Shown: positions 6,245 to 11,724 of the stretch, in pieces
How the letters are laid out: each line of letters begins with the position of its first letter
Position numbering within the stretch: position 1 is the first letter of the stretch
The notes under the pieces: generated by a model
Seen by the model: only the letters and a program-made list of their open reading frames with translations
What the model was told of the DNA's origin: nothing
The model's database searches: none
Made by a program: the position numbers and the translations under genes
Source: UBA2862 sp045637485
GTDB lineage: Bacteria > Bacillota > Clostridia > Christensenellales > Aristaeellaceae
NCBI GenBank assembly: GCA_045637485.1
Contig: JAZTZK010000201.1
Coordinates: 1 to 11,724, forward strand
Direction of reading: 5' to 3'
Length of the DNA stretch: 11,724 bases

Positions 6245-6273
6245 AGTTTAGACAAGGAAGGTTAAAAAGGCAA
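6245..6273 (-). promoter_or_regulatory. Probable sigma-A promoter of the BMP-domain gene
   Basis: On the minus strand TTGCCT (6268-6273) and TAAACT (6245-6250) are separated by exactly 17 bases, each matching four of six consensus positions. This leaves a leader of roughly 45 bases with a small GCACC-CTTT-GGTGC hairpin at 6224-6237. The perfect palindrome AAGCGCTT (6272-6279) overlaps the upstream edge of the -35 box and resembles the core of LacI-family operators. Confidence 0.5.
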
Positions 6274-6281
6274 GCGCTTTT

Positions 6282-6304
6282 GAATGAGGAATTAGGAATT
6301 AGGA
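6282..6304 (+). repeat. Heptamer tandem repeat, GAATTAG type, left of the IS
   Basis: The units read GAATGAG, GAATTAG, GAATTAG, GAG. Bases 6282-6300 are a perfect inverted copy of 7300-7318 on the other side of the insertion sequence. Confidence 0.8.
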
Positions 6305-6307
6305 GCC

Positions 6308-6328
6308 AGAGTGTGTTTCCAAAAGCAT
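6308..6328 (+). repeat. Left terminal inverted repeat of the IS
   Basis: It begins AGAGTGTGTTTC and pairs with 7279-7299, differing at 2 of 21 positions. Confidence 0.9.
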
Positions 6329-6425
6329 AAACCTCGAAAAATAGTGAGGAAATATGCAGTTAGCGAAATAAAACCAAAAGGATATCAGTAGAGTAACGTC
6401 GAATATAGCCTATGAGGTGAGCCAC

Positions 6426-6797
6426 ATGAAGCGGATAATTCGACGGCACGAACTGACGGATGCCGAGTGGGAGCGGGTGCAGCCCTATTTTCCGGAGCGG
6501 CAGCTGGGCGACAAGGGACGTCCAAGGCGGGAACCCAGGCAGATGCTGAACGGCATTTTCTGGATCGCCCGAACCGGAGCGGCCTGGCGCGAGCTGCCGG
6601 AGAGGTACGGACCGTATTCGACGGTATACAAGCGATTCAAGGAGTGGTCGGACAGCGAACTGATCGAGAAGATCTTCCATGAACTGGGCGAGGACGCCGA
6701 CCTGCAGGACATCAGCATAGACAGCACCTGCATCAAGGCACACAAGGCAAGCGCCGGTGCCGAGAGAGGGGGCTCTCAAAGCCCGCTGATGTCGTAG
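6426..6797 (+). CDS. IS5-family transposase, N-terminal part (OrfA, DUF4096-like)
   Basis: This 123-residue frame carries the N-terminal DUF4096-like part of the transposase (LTDAEWERVQPYFP at about 10-23, GIFWIARTGAAWRELPERYG at about 43-62) and the first catalytic acid, D99, in the sequence DISIDST. It ends at TAG in place of the rest of the catalytic domain, which continues in the -1 frame. ATG at 6426 is chosen because GAGGTG lies 6 bases upstream; an in-frame GTG at 6417 has no ribosome binding site. The two frames overlap from 6683 to 6797, so a -1 ribosomal slip could make one protein of about 283 residues. Confidence 0.85.
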   Translation: MKRIIRRHELTDAEWERVQPYFPERQLGDKGRPRREPRQMLNGIFWIARTGAAWRELPERYGPYSTVYKRFKEWSDSELIEKIFHELGEDADLQDISIDSTCIKAHKASAGAERGGSQSPLMS

Positions 6798-7267
6798 AAA
6801 CCCCCTCCCAAAAGGAGGACGCTGTCTGGGCGAAAACCCAGGTTAATCAGTGCATTGGAGTGAGCCGTGGCGGCAGAAGCACCAAGATTCACGCCGCTGT
6901 AGACGCTTTGGGTAATCCCATAGCGATCCTGCTGACCACTGACAATACTTCCGACATTACTGTCGCCGAGAAACTGATCAGCCAAATTGACTTCAAGTGG
7001 TCGACCATTCTCGCTGACAGAGCCTACCGCAAGTGGGAATTCCGTGAGTTCATAGCCAACCACGATGCGGATTTCTGTATCCCTCCAAGGAAACATAATA
7101 CCGAGCCGTGGTACGTCCATTGGTGGCTCTATAAGGAGCGTCATCTTGTGGAAACCTTCTTCCTCAAGCTCAAGGAGTTCCGCCGTGTTGCCATGCGCTA
7201 TGACAAGCTTGCCTCTCGCTTCCTCTCCTTCGTCCATCTGGCCTGCATCCGTATACTCCTTGCATAA
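6770..7267 (+). CDS. IS5-family transposase, C-terminal catalytic part (OrfB, DDE domain)
   Basis: This frame supplies the rest of the DDE transposase, which cuts and joins the ends of the element. It reads GLSKPADVV and NQCIGVSRGGRSTKIHAAVD, then the second catalytic aspartate in ILADRAYRK, and the catalytic glutamate in RHLVETFFLKLKEFRR, followed by RYDK. So the acid triad is complete across the two frames. It has no good start of its own: the GTG at 6860 lies inside the conserved SRGG region and lacks a ribosome binding site. The given start is therefore only the likely frame-crossing point, near the G run at 6768-6772. That run can pair with CCCCCTC at 6801-6807, and a CCTCC-CAAAA-GGAGG hairpin follows. 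Programmed frameshifting is likely; a disabling one-base change cannot be excluded. Confidence 0.78.
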   Translation, partial: GLSKPADVVETPSQKEDAVWAKTQVNQCIGVSRGGRSTKIHAAVDALGNPIAILLTTDNTSDITVAEKLISQIDFKWSTILADRAYRKWEFREFIANHDADFCIPPRKHNTEPWYVHWWLYKERHLVETFFLKLKEFRRVAMRYDKLASRFLSFVHLACIRILLA

Positions 7268-7278
7268 TCTCGCTGGTT

Positions 7279-7299
7279 ATGCATTTTGAAACACACTCT
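7279..7299 (+). repeat. Right terminal inverted repeat of the IS
   Basis: It ends GAAACACACTCT and pairs with 6308-6328. Confidence 0.9.
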
Positions 7300-7341
7300 A
7301 ATTCCTAATTCCTCATTCCCCATACCCCATTCCTCATTGCC
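7300..7341 (-). repeat. Heptamer tandem repeat right of the IS, running into the response regulator gene
   Basis: On the plus strand the units read AATTCCT, AATTCCT, CATTCCC, CATACCC, CATTCCT, CATTGCC. The first 19 bases are the exact inverted copy of 6282-6300. The array crosses the stop codon of the response regulator gene (7334-7336). No terminator for that operon is visible between the stop codon and the IS. Confidence 0.75.
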
Positions 7342-8890
7342 TTCCATTCTCCTTCCGATACTCGCTCGGCGTCATCCCCGTCTGCTTCTTGAACATGTAG
7401 CTGAAGTAGTGGGCGTCGTTGTAGCCCACGGCGAAGGCGATCTCGGAGGAGCGCATGGCGGTGGCGGAGAGCAGCTCCTTGGCCTTGCCGATGCGCAGGG
7501 CGGTCAGGTATTGGGTGAAGGTCAGGCCGGTCTCCTGGGCGAACACCGTGGAGAAGTGGCTCTGGGACATGCCCACCTCGCCGGCCACGTCCTGGAGCAT
7601 CAGGTTCGGGTCGGAGTAGCGCTGGCTCAAAAACCGGCGGGCGCGGGCCACCGGGGTCTGCCCCTGGCCCCGGCCGCTGGCGTCCCTGCAGGCCATGGCC
7701 GCCGCCAGCAGCGCTCGCACGGCGTCGATGCCCTCGGCTCGCAGCGCCTCGGCGATCAGGCCCTCGTCCAGCACCTTCTGGGGGTCGGCCCCGGCGTCGG
7801 TGACGATCTGGCGGGCGGCGATCACCGCCGCGATGCGCAGGTACCCCAGGGCCAGTTCCCGGCCCTCGTCGCCGCTGCCCAGCAGGTCGGCGTAGTCGGA
7901 GAGTATGCCGTCCAGCTCCTCGGCGGGAGCGTATTGCAGGCGCTCGTACAGCGGCGACAGCTCCAGGCTGTTCAGCAAGGTGGTCTCGTCGTCCAGCTCG
8001 CCCACGCCGATGATCCGCCGCCCGCCCCCCCGGCCCGCGGCGGCGTGGCGCACGTGGCGGGCGGACTGCATCGAGCGGCGGATGTCGAAGTAGTCCGCCA
8101 CCGTCTCGCCGATGGACAGCAGCAGGTTCTCGCAGCTCTCCAGCTGGGGCAGGTGGGCCGCCGAGGCCGCGAAGGAATAGGCCCGCTCCTCGGCGTCCCG
8201 CTCGTTGTCCCCCAGCACCAGCGCCCGCGCCCCGTGGGGCATGCCGCAGGTGAACACGCTGCCGCCGCTGGCCTCCGCCAGGGCGGACAACGCCTCGCGG
8301 GCCTGGGCCCGGGCCTCGTCCTTCAGCGGGAAGGCGATGTCGATGACCGCGTAGCAGCCCGCGGCCAGGTTCACGCCCATCGCCCGCATCTGGCGCATCA
8401 GCTGCTCGTCCTCGAAGCGGTCGCCCTCCTCGGTGAACAGCGAGGCCAGCAGCTTCTCCCGCAAAAACGGGTTGCCGGAGGCGGCCTCCCGGCGCAGCGA
8501 CTGCGCCCGTCGCTCCTCGGCGATCTGCCCCGCCACCCGGCGCAGCGCCTGGCCCAGCTCGTCGGCGGTGATGGGCTTGAGCAGGTATTCCTTCACCCCC
8601 AGGGAGATGGCCTGCCGGGCGTAGGAGAAGTCGTCGTAGCCGGAGAGTATCACCACGCCGATCCAGGGCAGCACCCGCTTCACCTCGGCGCACAGCGCCA
8701 TGCCGTCCATGAAGGGCATGCGGATGTCCGTCAGCAGTATGTCCGGGTTCAGGTCGCGGATCATCGGCAGCGCCATCTCCCCGTCCGGGGCCTCTCCCAC
8801 CAGCTGGAAGCCGTTCTGCTCCCAGGGGAACGAGTTGCGCAGGTTCTCCCGTATGGCGATCTCGTCGTCAACCAGAAATACCTTCATCAT
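7334..8890 (-). CDS. YesN-type response regulator, REC plus AraC-type DNA-binding domain
   Basis: This 518-residue cytosolic transcription regulator has a receiver domain at about 1-120, with the acidic pocket D8/D9, the phosphorylated aspartate D55 (LLTDIRMP), S83 and K105 (EYLLKPI). The C-terminal 105 residues (414-518) are an AraC-type double helix-turn-helix (DVAGEVGMSQSHFSTVF, then AFAVGYNDAHYFSYMFKK and MTPSEYRK). The long middle part is typical of YesN-like regulators and carries no motif I can name. The ATG has GGGAGG 9 bases upstream, and its start lies inside the last codons of the kinase gene (23-base overlap), so the two are co-translated. It should be phosphorylated by the adjacent kinase and control sugar uptake or breakdown genes. 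The stop codon sits inside a heptamer repeat array. Confidence 0.93.
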   Translation of the reverse strand: MMKVFLVDDEIAIRENLRNSFPWEQNGFQLVGEAPDGEMALPMIRDLNPDILLTDIRMPFMDGMALCAEVKRVLPWIGVVILSGYDDFSYARQAISLGVKEYLLKPITADELGQALRRVAGQIAEERRAQSLRREAASGNPFLREKLLASLFTEEGDRFEDEQLMRQMRAMGVNLAAGCYAVIDIAFPLKDEARAQAREALSALAEASGGSVFTCGMPHGARALVLGDNERDAEERAYSFAASAAHLPQLESCENLLLSIGETVADYFDIRRSMQSARHVRHAAAGRGGGRRIIGVGELDDETTLLNSLELSPLYERLQYAPAEELDGILSDYADLLGSGDEGRELALGYLRIAAVIAARQIVTDAGADPQKVLDEGLIAEALRAEGIDAVRALLAAAMACRDASGRGQGQTPVARARRFLSQRYSDPNLMLQDVAGEVGMSQSHFSTVFAQETGLTFTQYLTALRIGKAKELLSATAMRSSEIAFAVGYNDAHYFSYMFKKQTGMTPSEYRKENGRQ

Positions 8891-10346
8891 CGGCGATTTC
8901 CTCCCGTGATTTCAGCGGCACGCAGAAGGACACCACCGTGCCCCCCGGTCCGCTCTCGATTTCAAGGCCCGTTTGCTGCCGGTAGAACAGCCGGATGCGG
9001 GCGTCCACGTTCCTCAGGCCGAAGCTCGAGCCCTCGGCGGGGGCCACCCCCGACAGGGCCAGGGCGTCGCTGCGCATCACGGCCACCACCCGCTGCAGCT
9101 CCTCGGGGGTCATGCCCTTGCCGGTGTCGGCCACCCTGAAGCGCACCTTCTCGCCCTCGGGCGCGGCCGAGACCCGTATCATGCCGCCGCCCCGCTTGCC
9201 CTTGATGCCGTGGTACAGCGCGTTCTCCACCAGCGGCTGCAGCAGCAGCTTGACGATGTAGCCTCCCTGCAGCGCCTCGGGAATGTCGATCTCGTAGTTC
9301 AGTATGTCCCTGTAGCGGGTCTTCTGGATGCTCAGGTAGCCCGATACGTGCTGCACCTCGCCGGACAGCGGTATCCAGTCCGCGCCGGAGGACAGGCTCA
9401 GGCGGAAGAAGTCGCTCAGCGCCCGGGTCAGGTGGATGACCTCCTCGCTCTTGCCGGACTGGGCCTGCCAGATGATGGCGTCCAGCGTGTTGTACAGGAA
9501 GTGGGGGTTGATCTGGGCCTGCAGCAGGCGCAGCTCCGACTTGGCCAGGTTCTCCTGCTCCACGCGGCTGCGCTCGATCAGCGTCTCCAGCCGGTTGGCC
9601 ATCACGTTGATCTGCTGGGCCAGCTCGGAAAGCTCCTCCACCTCCATCTCCGGCACGCGGGCCTTCAGGTCGCCGCCGATCAGCCGGTGGACGCTGCCCT
9701 CCAGTTGCTGTATGGCCCGGCGGATGATGTCCGCCAGCTGCAGCGACGAAGAGCCCGAGCGCAGCATCGCCGCCGCCAGCAGCAGCACCTCCAGGAAGGC
9801 GGTCACCCACACGACCTGGCTGATCTGGTTGCCGGTGCGCACGGTGCCGTCGATCTCCACCGATATGAAGTCGTCCAGCATGTCGGTGATCAGGTCGCCC
9901 ACGTCCCGCACCTCGTCCACGATCTTCTCCATCTCGGCCACCGGCGCGCCGCGGTCCATGCCCACGCGCAGCTGCTCCAGGTACCCGGCCAGCGTGGCCA
10001 TCGTGCGCCGGGCCACCGTCAGCTCCAGGTAGCCCGCGCCCTCGGTGTCCTCCAGCAGCCGTGCCAGTGTCTGGTCCACCGAGCCCACCAGCGCGTCCAC
10101 GCCGCTGGCCGCGTAGTCCAGGCGGCCCGCCGTCACCGAAAACAGCTGCTCCGGCAGCTGGGTGCCCACTATCGGCTTCAGGCTCGCCACGGTCGCCATG
10201 CGGTCCATGGCCCGATGGTAGCGCACGGTGGTCAGCAGCATCATCCCCAGGCTGACCAGCGCCGGTATGGCCAGCATGATGGCCGTCGCCCGGGTGGTGT
10301 GGCTGAGGCGGTCGATGATGCTGGTCTTTGCCCTCCTTTTGCTCAT
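8868..10346 (-). CDS. YesM-type sensor histidine kinase
   Basis: This 492-residue membrane kinase follows the YesM/LytS design. A first membrane helix is at about 21-41 and a second at about 178-195, with some 135 residues outside the cell between them. A HAMP-like linker follows at about 205-260. The phosphorylated histidine is H282 in LLQAQINPHFLYNTLDA, the N box is LLQPLVENALYHG (N375), and the ATP-lid motifs are DTGKGM (407-412) and FGLRNVDARIRL (442-453). It should autophosphorylate and pass phosphate to the YesN-type regulator. ATG at 10346 is chosen: AGGGGA lies 7 bases upstream, and it begins one base after the stop of the lipoprotein gene. The extracellular loop is mostly helical and has no known ligand domain, which fits reading the state of the neighbouring binding lipoprotein. 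Confidence 0.93.
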   Translation of the reverse strand: MSKRRAKTSIIDRLSHTTRATAIMLAIPALVSLGMMLLTTVRYHRAMDRMATVASLKPIVGTQLPEQLFSVTAGRLDYAASGVDALVGSVDQTLARLLEDTEGAGYLELTVARRTMATLAGYLEQLRVGMDRGAPVAEMEKIVDEVRDVGDLITDMLDDFISVEIDGTVRTGNQISQVVWVTAFLEVLLLAAAMLRSGSSSLQLADIIRRAIQQLEGSVHRLIGGDLKARVPEMEVEELSELAQQINVMANRLETLIERSRVEQENLAKSELRLLQAQINPHFLYNTLDAIIWQAQSGKSEEVIHLTRALSDFFRLSLSSGADWIPLSGEVQHVSGYLSIQKTRYRDILNYEIDIPEALQGGYIVKLLLQPLVENALYHGIKGKRGGGMIRVSAAPEGEKVRFRVADTGKGMTPEELQRVVAVMRSDALALSGVAPAEGSSFGLRNVDARIRLFYRQQTGLEIESGPGGTVVSFCVPLKSREEIADDEGISG

Positions 10347-10347
10347 A

Positions 10348-11325
10348 TCAATATCCCCTCGGGGCAAGTCCGGTCAGGTCGTCAAACTCGGAAAATACGG
10401 TCTCCTCGGGGTGGATGGTCTTGGGGATGGTCCGGCCCCTGGTCAGGGCGTCCACCTGTGCCATCACGTCGTCGCCGAGGTGGGGGGTGCATTCCACGAT
10501 GCAGTTGATGCGGCCCTTGACCAGCTCGTCCACCGCGGCCTGCTCGCCGTCCACCGAGATCAGCACGATGTCCCTGCCCGGAACGACGCCCGCCTCGTCC
10601 AGCACGTCCAGCGCCCCCAGGGTCATGGCGTCGTTGTGGGAAAACACCACGTCGATGCCGGACGCGCCGTATTTGTCCAGCAGCGCCCGCATGCACTCCC
10701 GGCCCTTGGAGCGCAGGAAGTCGCCGGTGATGCTCTCCAGCACGGTGAAGCGCCCGTCGCCGGCGATGGCCTGCATGAAGCCGGCCTGCCGGTCCCGCAT
10801 GGGGGTGGAGTTCTCGGTGCCGGTGATCTCCACGATGTTCAGGTGCTCCGCCCTCATGGCGTCCGCCTTCCGGATCAGGAATTCACCGGCCCGGCGGCCC
10901 TCCGCCAGGAAGTCCGCGCCGATATAGGCCGTGTACAGCGTATCGTCGGCCACGTCCACCATGCGGTCCGTCAGTATCACCGGTATGCCCGCCTGCCGGG
11001 CCTCCCGTAACACGTTGTCCCAGCCCGTCTCCACGATGGGGGAGAACACGATCACGTCCACCTGGTAGGAGATGAACGAGCGTATGGCGGCGATCTGCTT
11101 CTCCTGTCGCTGGTTGGCGTTGTCCAGCATCAGCCCGAAGCCCCAGCGCTTGGCCGCCTGCTCCATGCTGGCCGTGTTGCCAATGCGCCACCCGCTCTCC
11201 GAGCCCAGCTGGGAAAAGCCGACGACCACCGCCGGAGGGGCCGAGGCCACCGGCGCGGCGCTCTGGCAGCCCGCCAGCACAAGGCACAGGGACAGGAGGA
11301 TGAGGAATGGATGTCGTAGCTTCAT
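10348..11325 (-). CDS. YtfQ-like sugar-binding lipoprotein
   Basis: This 325-residue periplasmic-binding-type protein is anchored to the outer face of the membrane: a lipoprotein signal with LVLAGC puts the lipidated cysteine at residue 20. The mature part is a type I sugar-binding fold very close to YtfQ, the galactofuranose-binding protein of E. coli: VVVGFSQLGSESGWR at about 33-47, LTDRMVDV at 118-125, GDFLRSKGRE at 201-210, SHNDAM at 229-234, SVDG at 257-260 and ECTP at 278-281. A furanose sugar such as galactofuranose is the likely ligand; this is by family. It is the first gene of an operon with the kinase and regulator, and no permease or ATPase follows, so it probably serves sensing rather than import. 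ATG at 11325 has AAAGGTG 6 bases upstream; a GTG three codons earlier is rejected. Confidence 0.9.
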   Translation of the reverse strand: MKLRHPFLILLSLCLVLAGCQSAAPVASAPPAVVVGFSQLGSESGWRIGNTASMEQAAKRWGFGLMLDNANQRQEKQIAAIRSFISYQVDVIVFSPIVETGWDNVLREARQAGIPVILTDRMVDVADDTLYTAYIGADFLAEGRRAGEFLIRKADAMRAEHLNIVEITGTENSTPMRDRQAGFMQAIAGDGRFTVLESITGDFLRSKGRECMRALLDKYGASGIDVVFSHNDAMTLGALDVLDEAGVVPGRDIVLISVDGEQAAVDELVKGRINCIVECTPHLGDDVMAQVDALTRGRTIPKTIHPEETVFSEFDDLTGLAPRGY

Positions 11326-11367
11326 GGGGATCACCTTTGCGTTCGATGCTTTGTATAAATCCCCCTC

Positions 11368-11396
11368 ATTATCGCATTTTTGACCGCATCCGTCAA
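11368..11396 (-). promoter_or_regulatory. Sigma-A-type promoter of the sensing operon
   Basis: On the minus strand TTGACG (11391-11396) and GATAAT (11368-11373) are separated by exactly 17 bases, each matching five of six consensus positions. Transcription would start near 11361, giving a leader of about 36 bases before the lipoprotein ATG. Confidence 0.8.
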
Positions 11397-11405
11397 TACC
11401 CGGCG

Positions 11406-11424
11406 GGATTCATTCCGGATTCCT
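11406..11424 (-). promoter_or_regulatory. Candidate regulator site: direct repeat upstream of the -35 box
   Basis: GGATTCAT (11406-11413) and GGATTCCT (11417-11424) repeat with an 11-base step, one turn of the helix, starting about 10 bases upstream of the -35 box. AraC-type regulators often bind such direct repeats, so self-regulation by the YesN-type protein is possible. The match is short. Confidence 0.3.
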
Positions 11425-11437
11425 CATCAAAAGAACC

Positions 11438-11689
11438 GTTACAGCTCAGCGTCATGATTATTCAGAACCCCTCCGCTTCGCTTCGCTCAGCACCTCCCCT
11501 TTCAGGGGAGGCATCCCTACTCGGATACTTACGATTATAAGTCTACACTTGAAAGAAGTAGTAACCCTACTTAAATGTGCGACCAAAAGCTTCCCCTGAA
11601 AGTCCTAAAGGACTTGCTTCGCTTCGAGGAAGTGGCCCCGCCATAGGCGGGGTCGAAGGGGTTCCACCGCGTCGACACTGAGCTGTAAC
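11438..11689. repeat. MITE-like element with inverted ends and several hairpins
   Basis: The ends, GTTACAGCTCAGCGTC (11438-11453) and GACACTGAGCTGTAAC (11674-11689), are inverted repeats matching at 15 of 16 bases. Inside lie strong hairpins: CCTCCCC-TTTCA-GGGGAGG (11493-11511), AAGTAG-TAACC-CTACTT (11556-11572), AAGTCCT-AA-AGGACTT (11600-11615) and CCCCGCC-ATA-GGCGGGG (11636-11652). The outer parts (AACCCCT near 11466 and AGGGGTT near 11657) also face each other. No protein is encoded. I see no target duplication. Confidence 0.6.
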
Positions 11690-11724
11690 CTGATTCCCCC
11701 GGAGGCCATGAAAGGGGAGGCATA

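Larger units (their letters stand above)
6308..7299 (+). mobile_element. IS5-family insertion sequence, complete, about 992 bases
   Basis: The ends are 21-base inverted repeats that match at 19 positions, and the interior carries one transposase split over two frames (6426-6797, then the -1 frame to 7267). Gene content and size fit the two-frame IS5 group. The DNA is visibly less GC-rich than its neighbours, especially in the second half, and the IS gene is the only plus-strand gene in the window; both suggest acquisition. It sits between the BMP-domain gene and the response regulator and points toward the latter. No clear target duplication is seen next to the ends (CCA on the left, TAA on the right if the IS starts at GAGTG). 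The insertion lies between two inverted heptamer arrays. Confidence 0.9.
11326..11724. other. Non-coding right edge: operon promoter and repeat elements
   Basis: About 400 bases without a believable gene. From left to right it holds the leader and promoter of the sensing operon (to 11396), a short direct repeat just upstream of the promoter (11406-11424), an element with inverted ends (11438-11689), and the start of a further repeat (11690-11724, CCCCGGAGGCC and GGGGAGGC) cut by the window edge. Confidence 0.7.

Noticed and set aside
6194..6260. Purine-type riboswitch before the BMP-domain gene
   Set aside because: The predicted leader is only about 45 bases with one 5-bp hairpin, too short for any known purine aptamer.
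4730..6265. Long plus-strand frames opposite the real genes (511 codons at 4730-6265, 617 codons at 7286-9139, 511 codons at 8973-10508)
   Set aside because: They mirror well-conserved minus-strand genes. Open antisense frames are expected in GC-rich coding DNA, and their products are low-complexity.
6304..7302. Target site duplication around the IS
   Set aside because: The bases next to the ends do not match on the two sides under any boundary I tried.

Overview
The window reads as chromosomal DNA of a GC-rich member of the Bacillota, most likely an uncultured or poorly described gut-type Clostridia. Three things point that way: the gene families (YesM/YesN-type sensing, an IMPACT/YigZ protein, a Cof-type HAD phosphatase, a cytosolic BMP-domain protein), strong GGAGG-type ribosome binding sites, and intergenic spaces filled with short palindromic and tandem repeats. 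Family recognition here is from memory of the protein motifs; no database search was run.

Layout, left to right. All genes except the insertion sequence lie on the minus strand, so transcription runs right to left. (1) 236-1566: a two-gene unit, Cof-type HAD phosphatase then trmL, with a 4-base ATGA overlap and a hairpin terminator at 208-236. (2) 1822-3987: a metallophosphoesterase, a YigZ/IMPACT protein and an RluA-type pseudouridine synthase; the last two overlap by GTGA. (3) 4205-6193: a 662-residue cytosolic protein joining an N-terminal ParB/sulfiredoxin-like segment to a BMP (PnrA/Med) ligand-binding domain, with its own promoter. (4) 6308-7299: a complete IS5-family insertion sequence on the plus strand, about 992 bases, with 21-base terminal inverted repeats and a transposase split over two frames. 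(5) 7334-11325: a three-gene sensing operon made of a YtfQ-like sugar-binding lipoprotein, a YesM-type histidine kinase and a YesN-type AraC response regulator, read from a good sigma-A-type promoter at 11368-11396.

How the genes fit together. The left block is RNA modification and general housekeeping. The right block looks like a three-component sugar-sensing system: the lipoprotein would bind a furanose sugar outside the cell, the kinase would read its state, and the regulator would act on promoters. No permease or ATPase lies in the window, so the transporter or catabolic genes under control must be elsewhere.

The intergenic DNA is the most unusual part. It holds degenerate 7-base tandem repeats (GGGGTTA and GGAATTA types), a hairpin module present twice, a palindrome family with arms that change together, and a roughly 250-base element with inverted ends at the right edge. 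The heptamer arrays occur as inverted pairs that bracket both the insertion sequence and a hairpin-rich core, and they run into or supply the stop codons of at least two genes.
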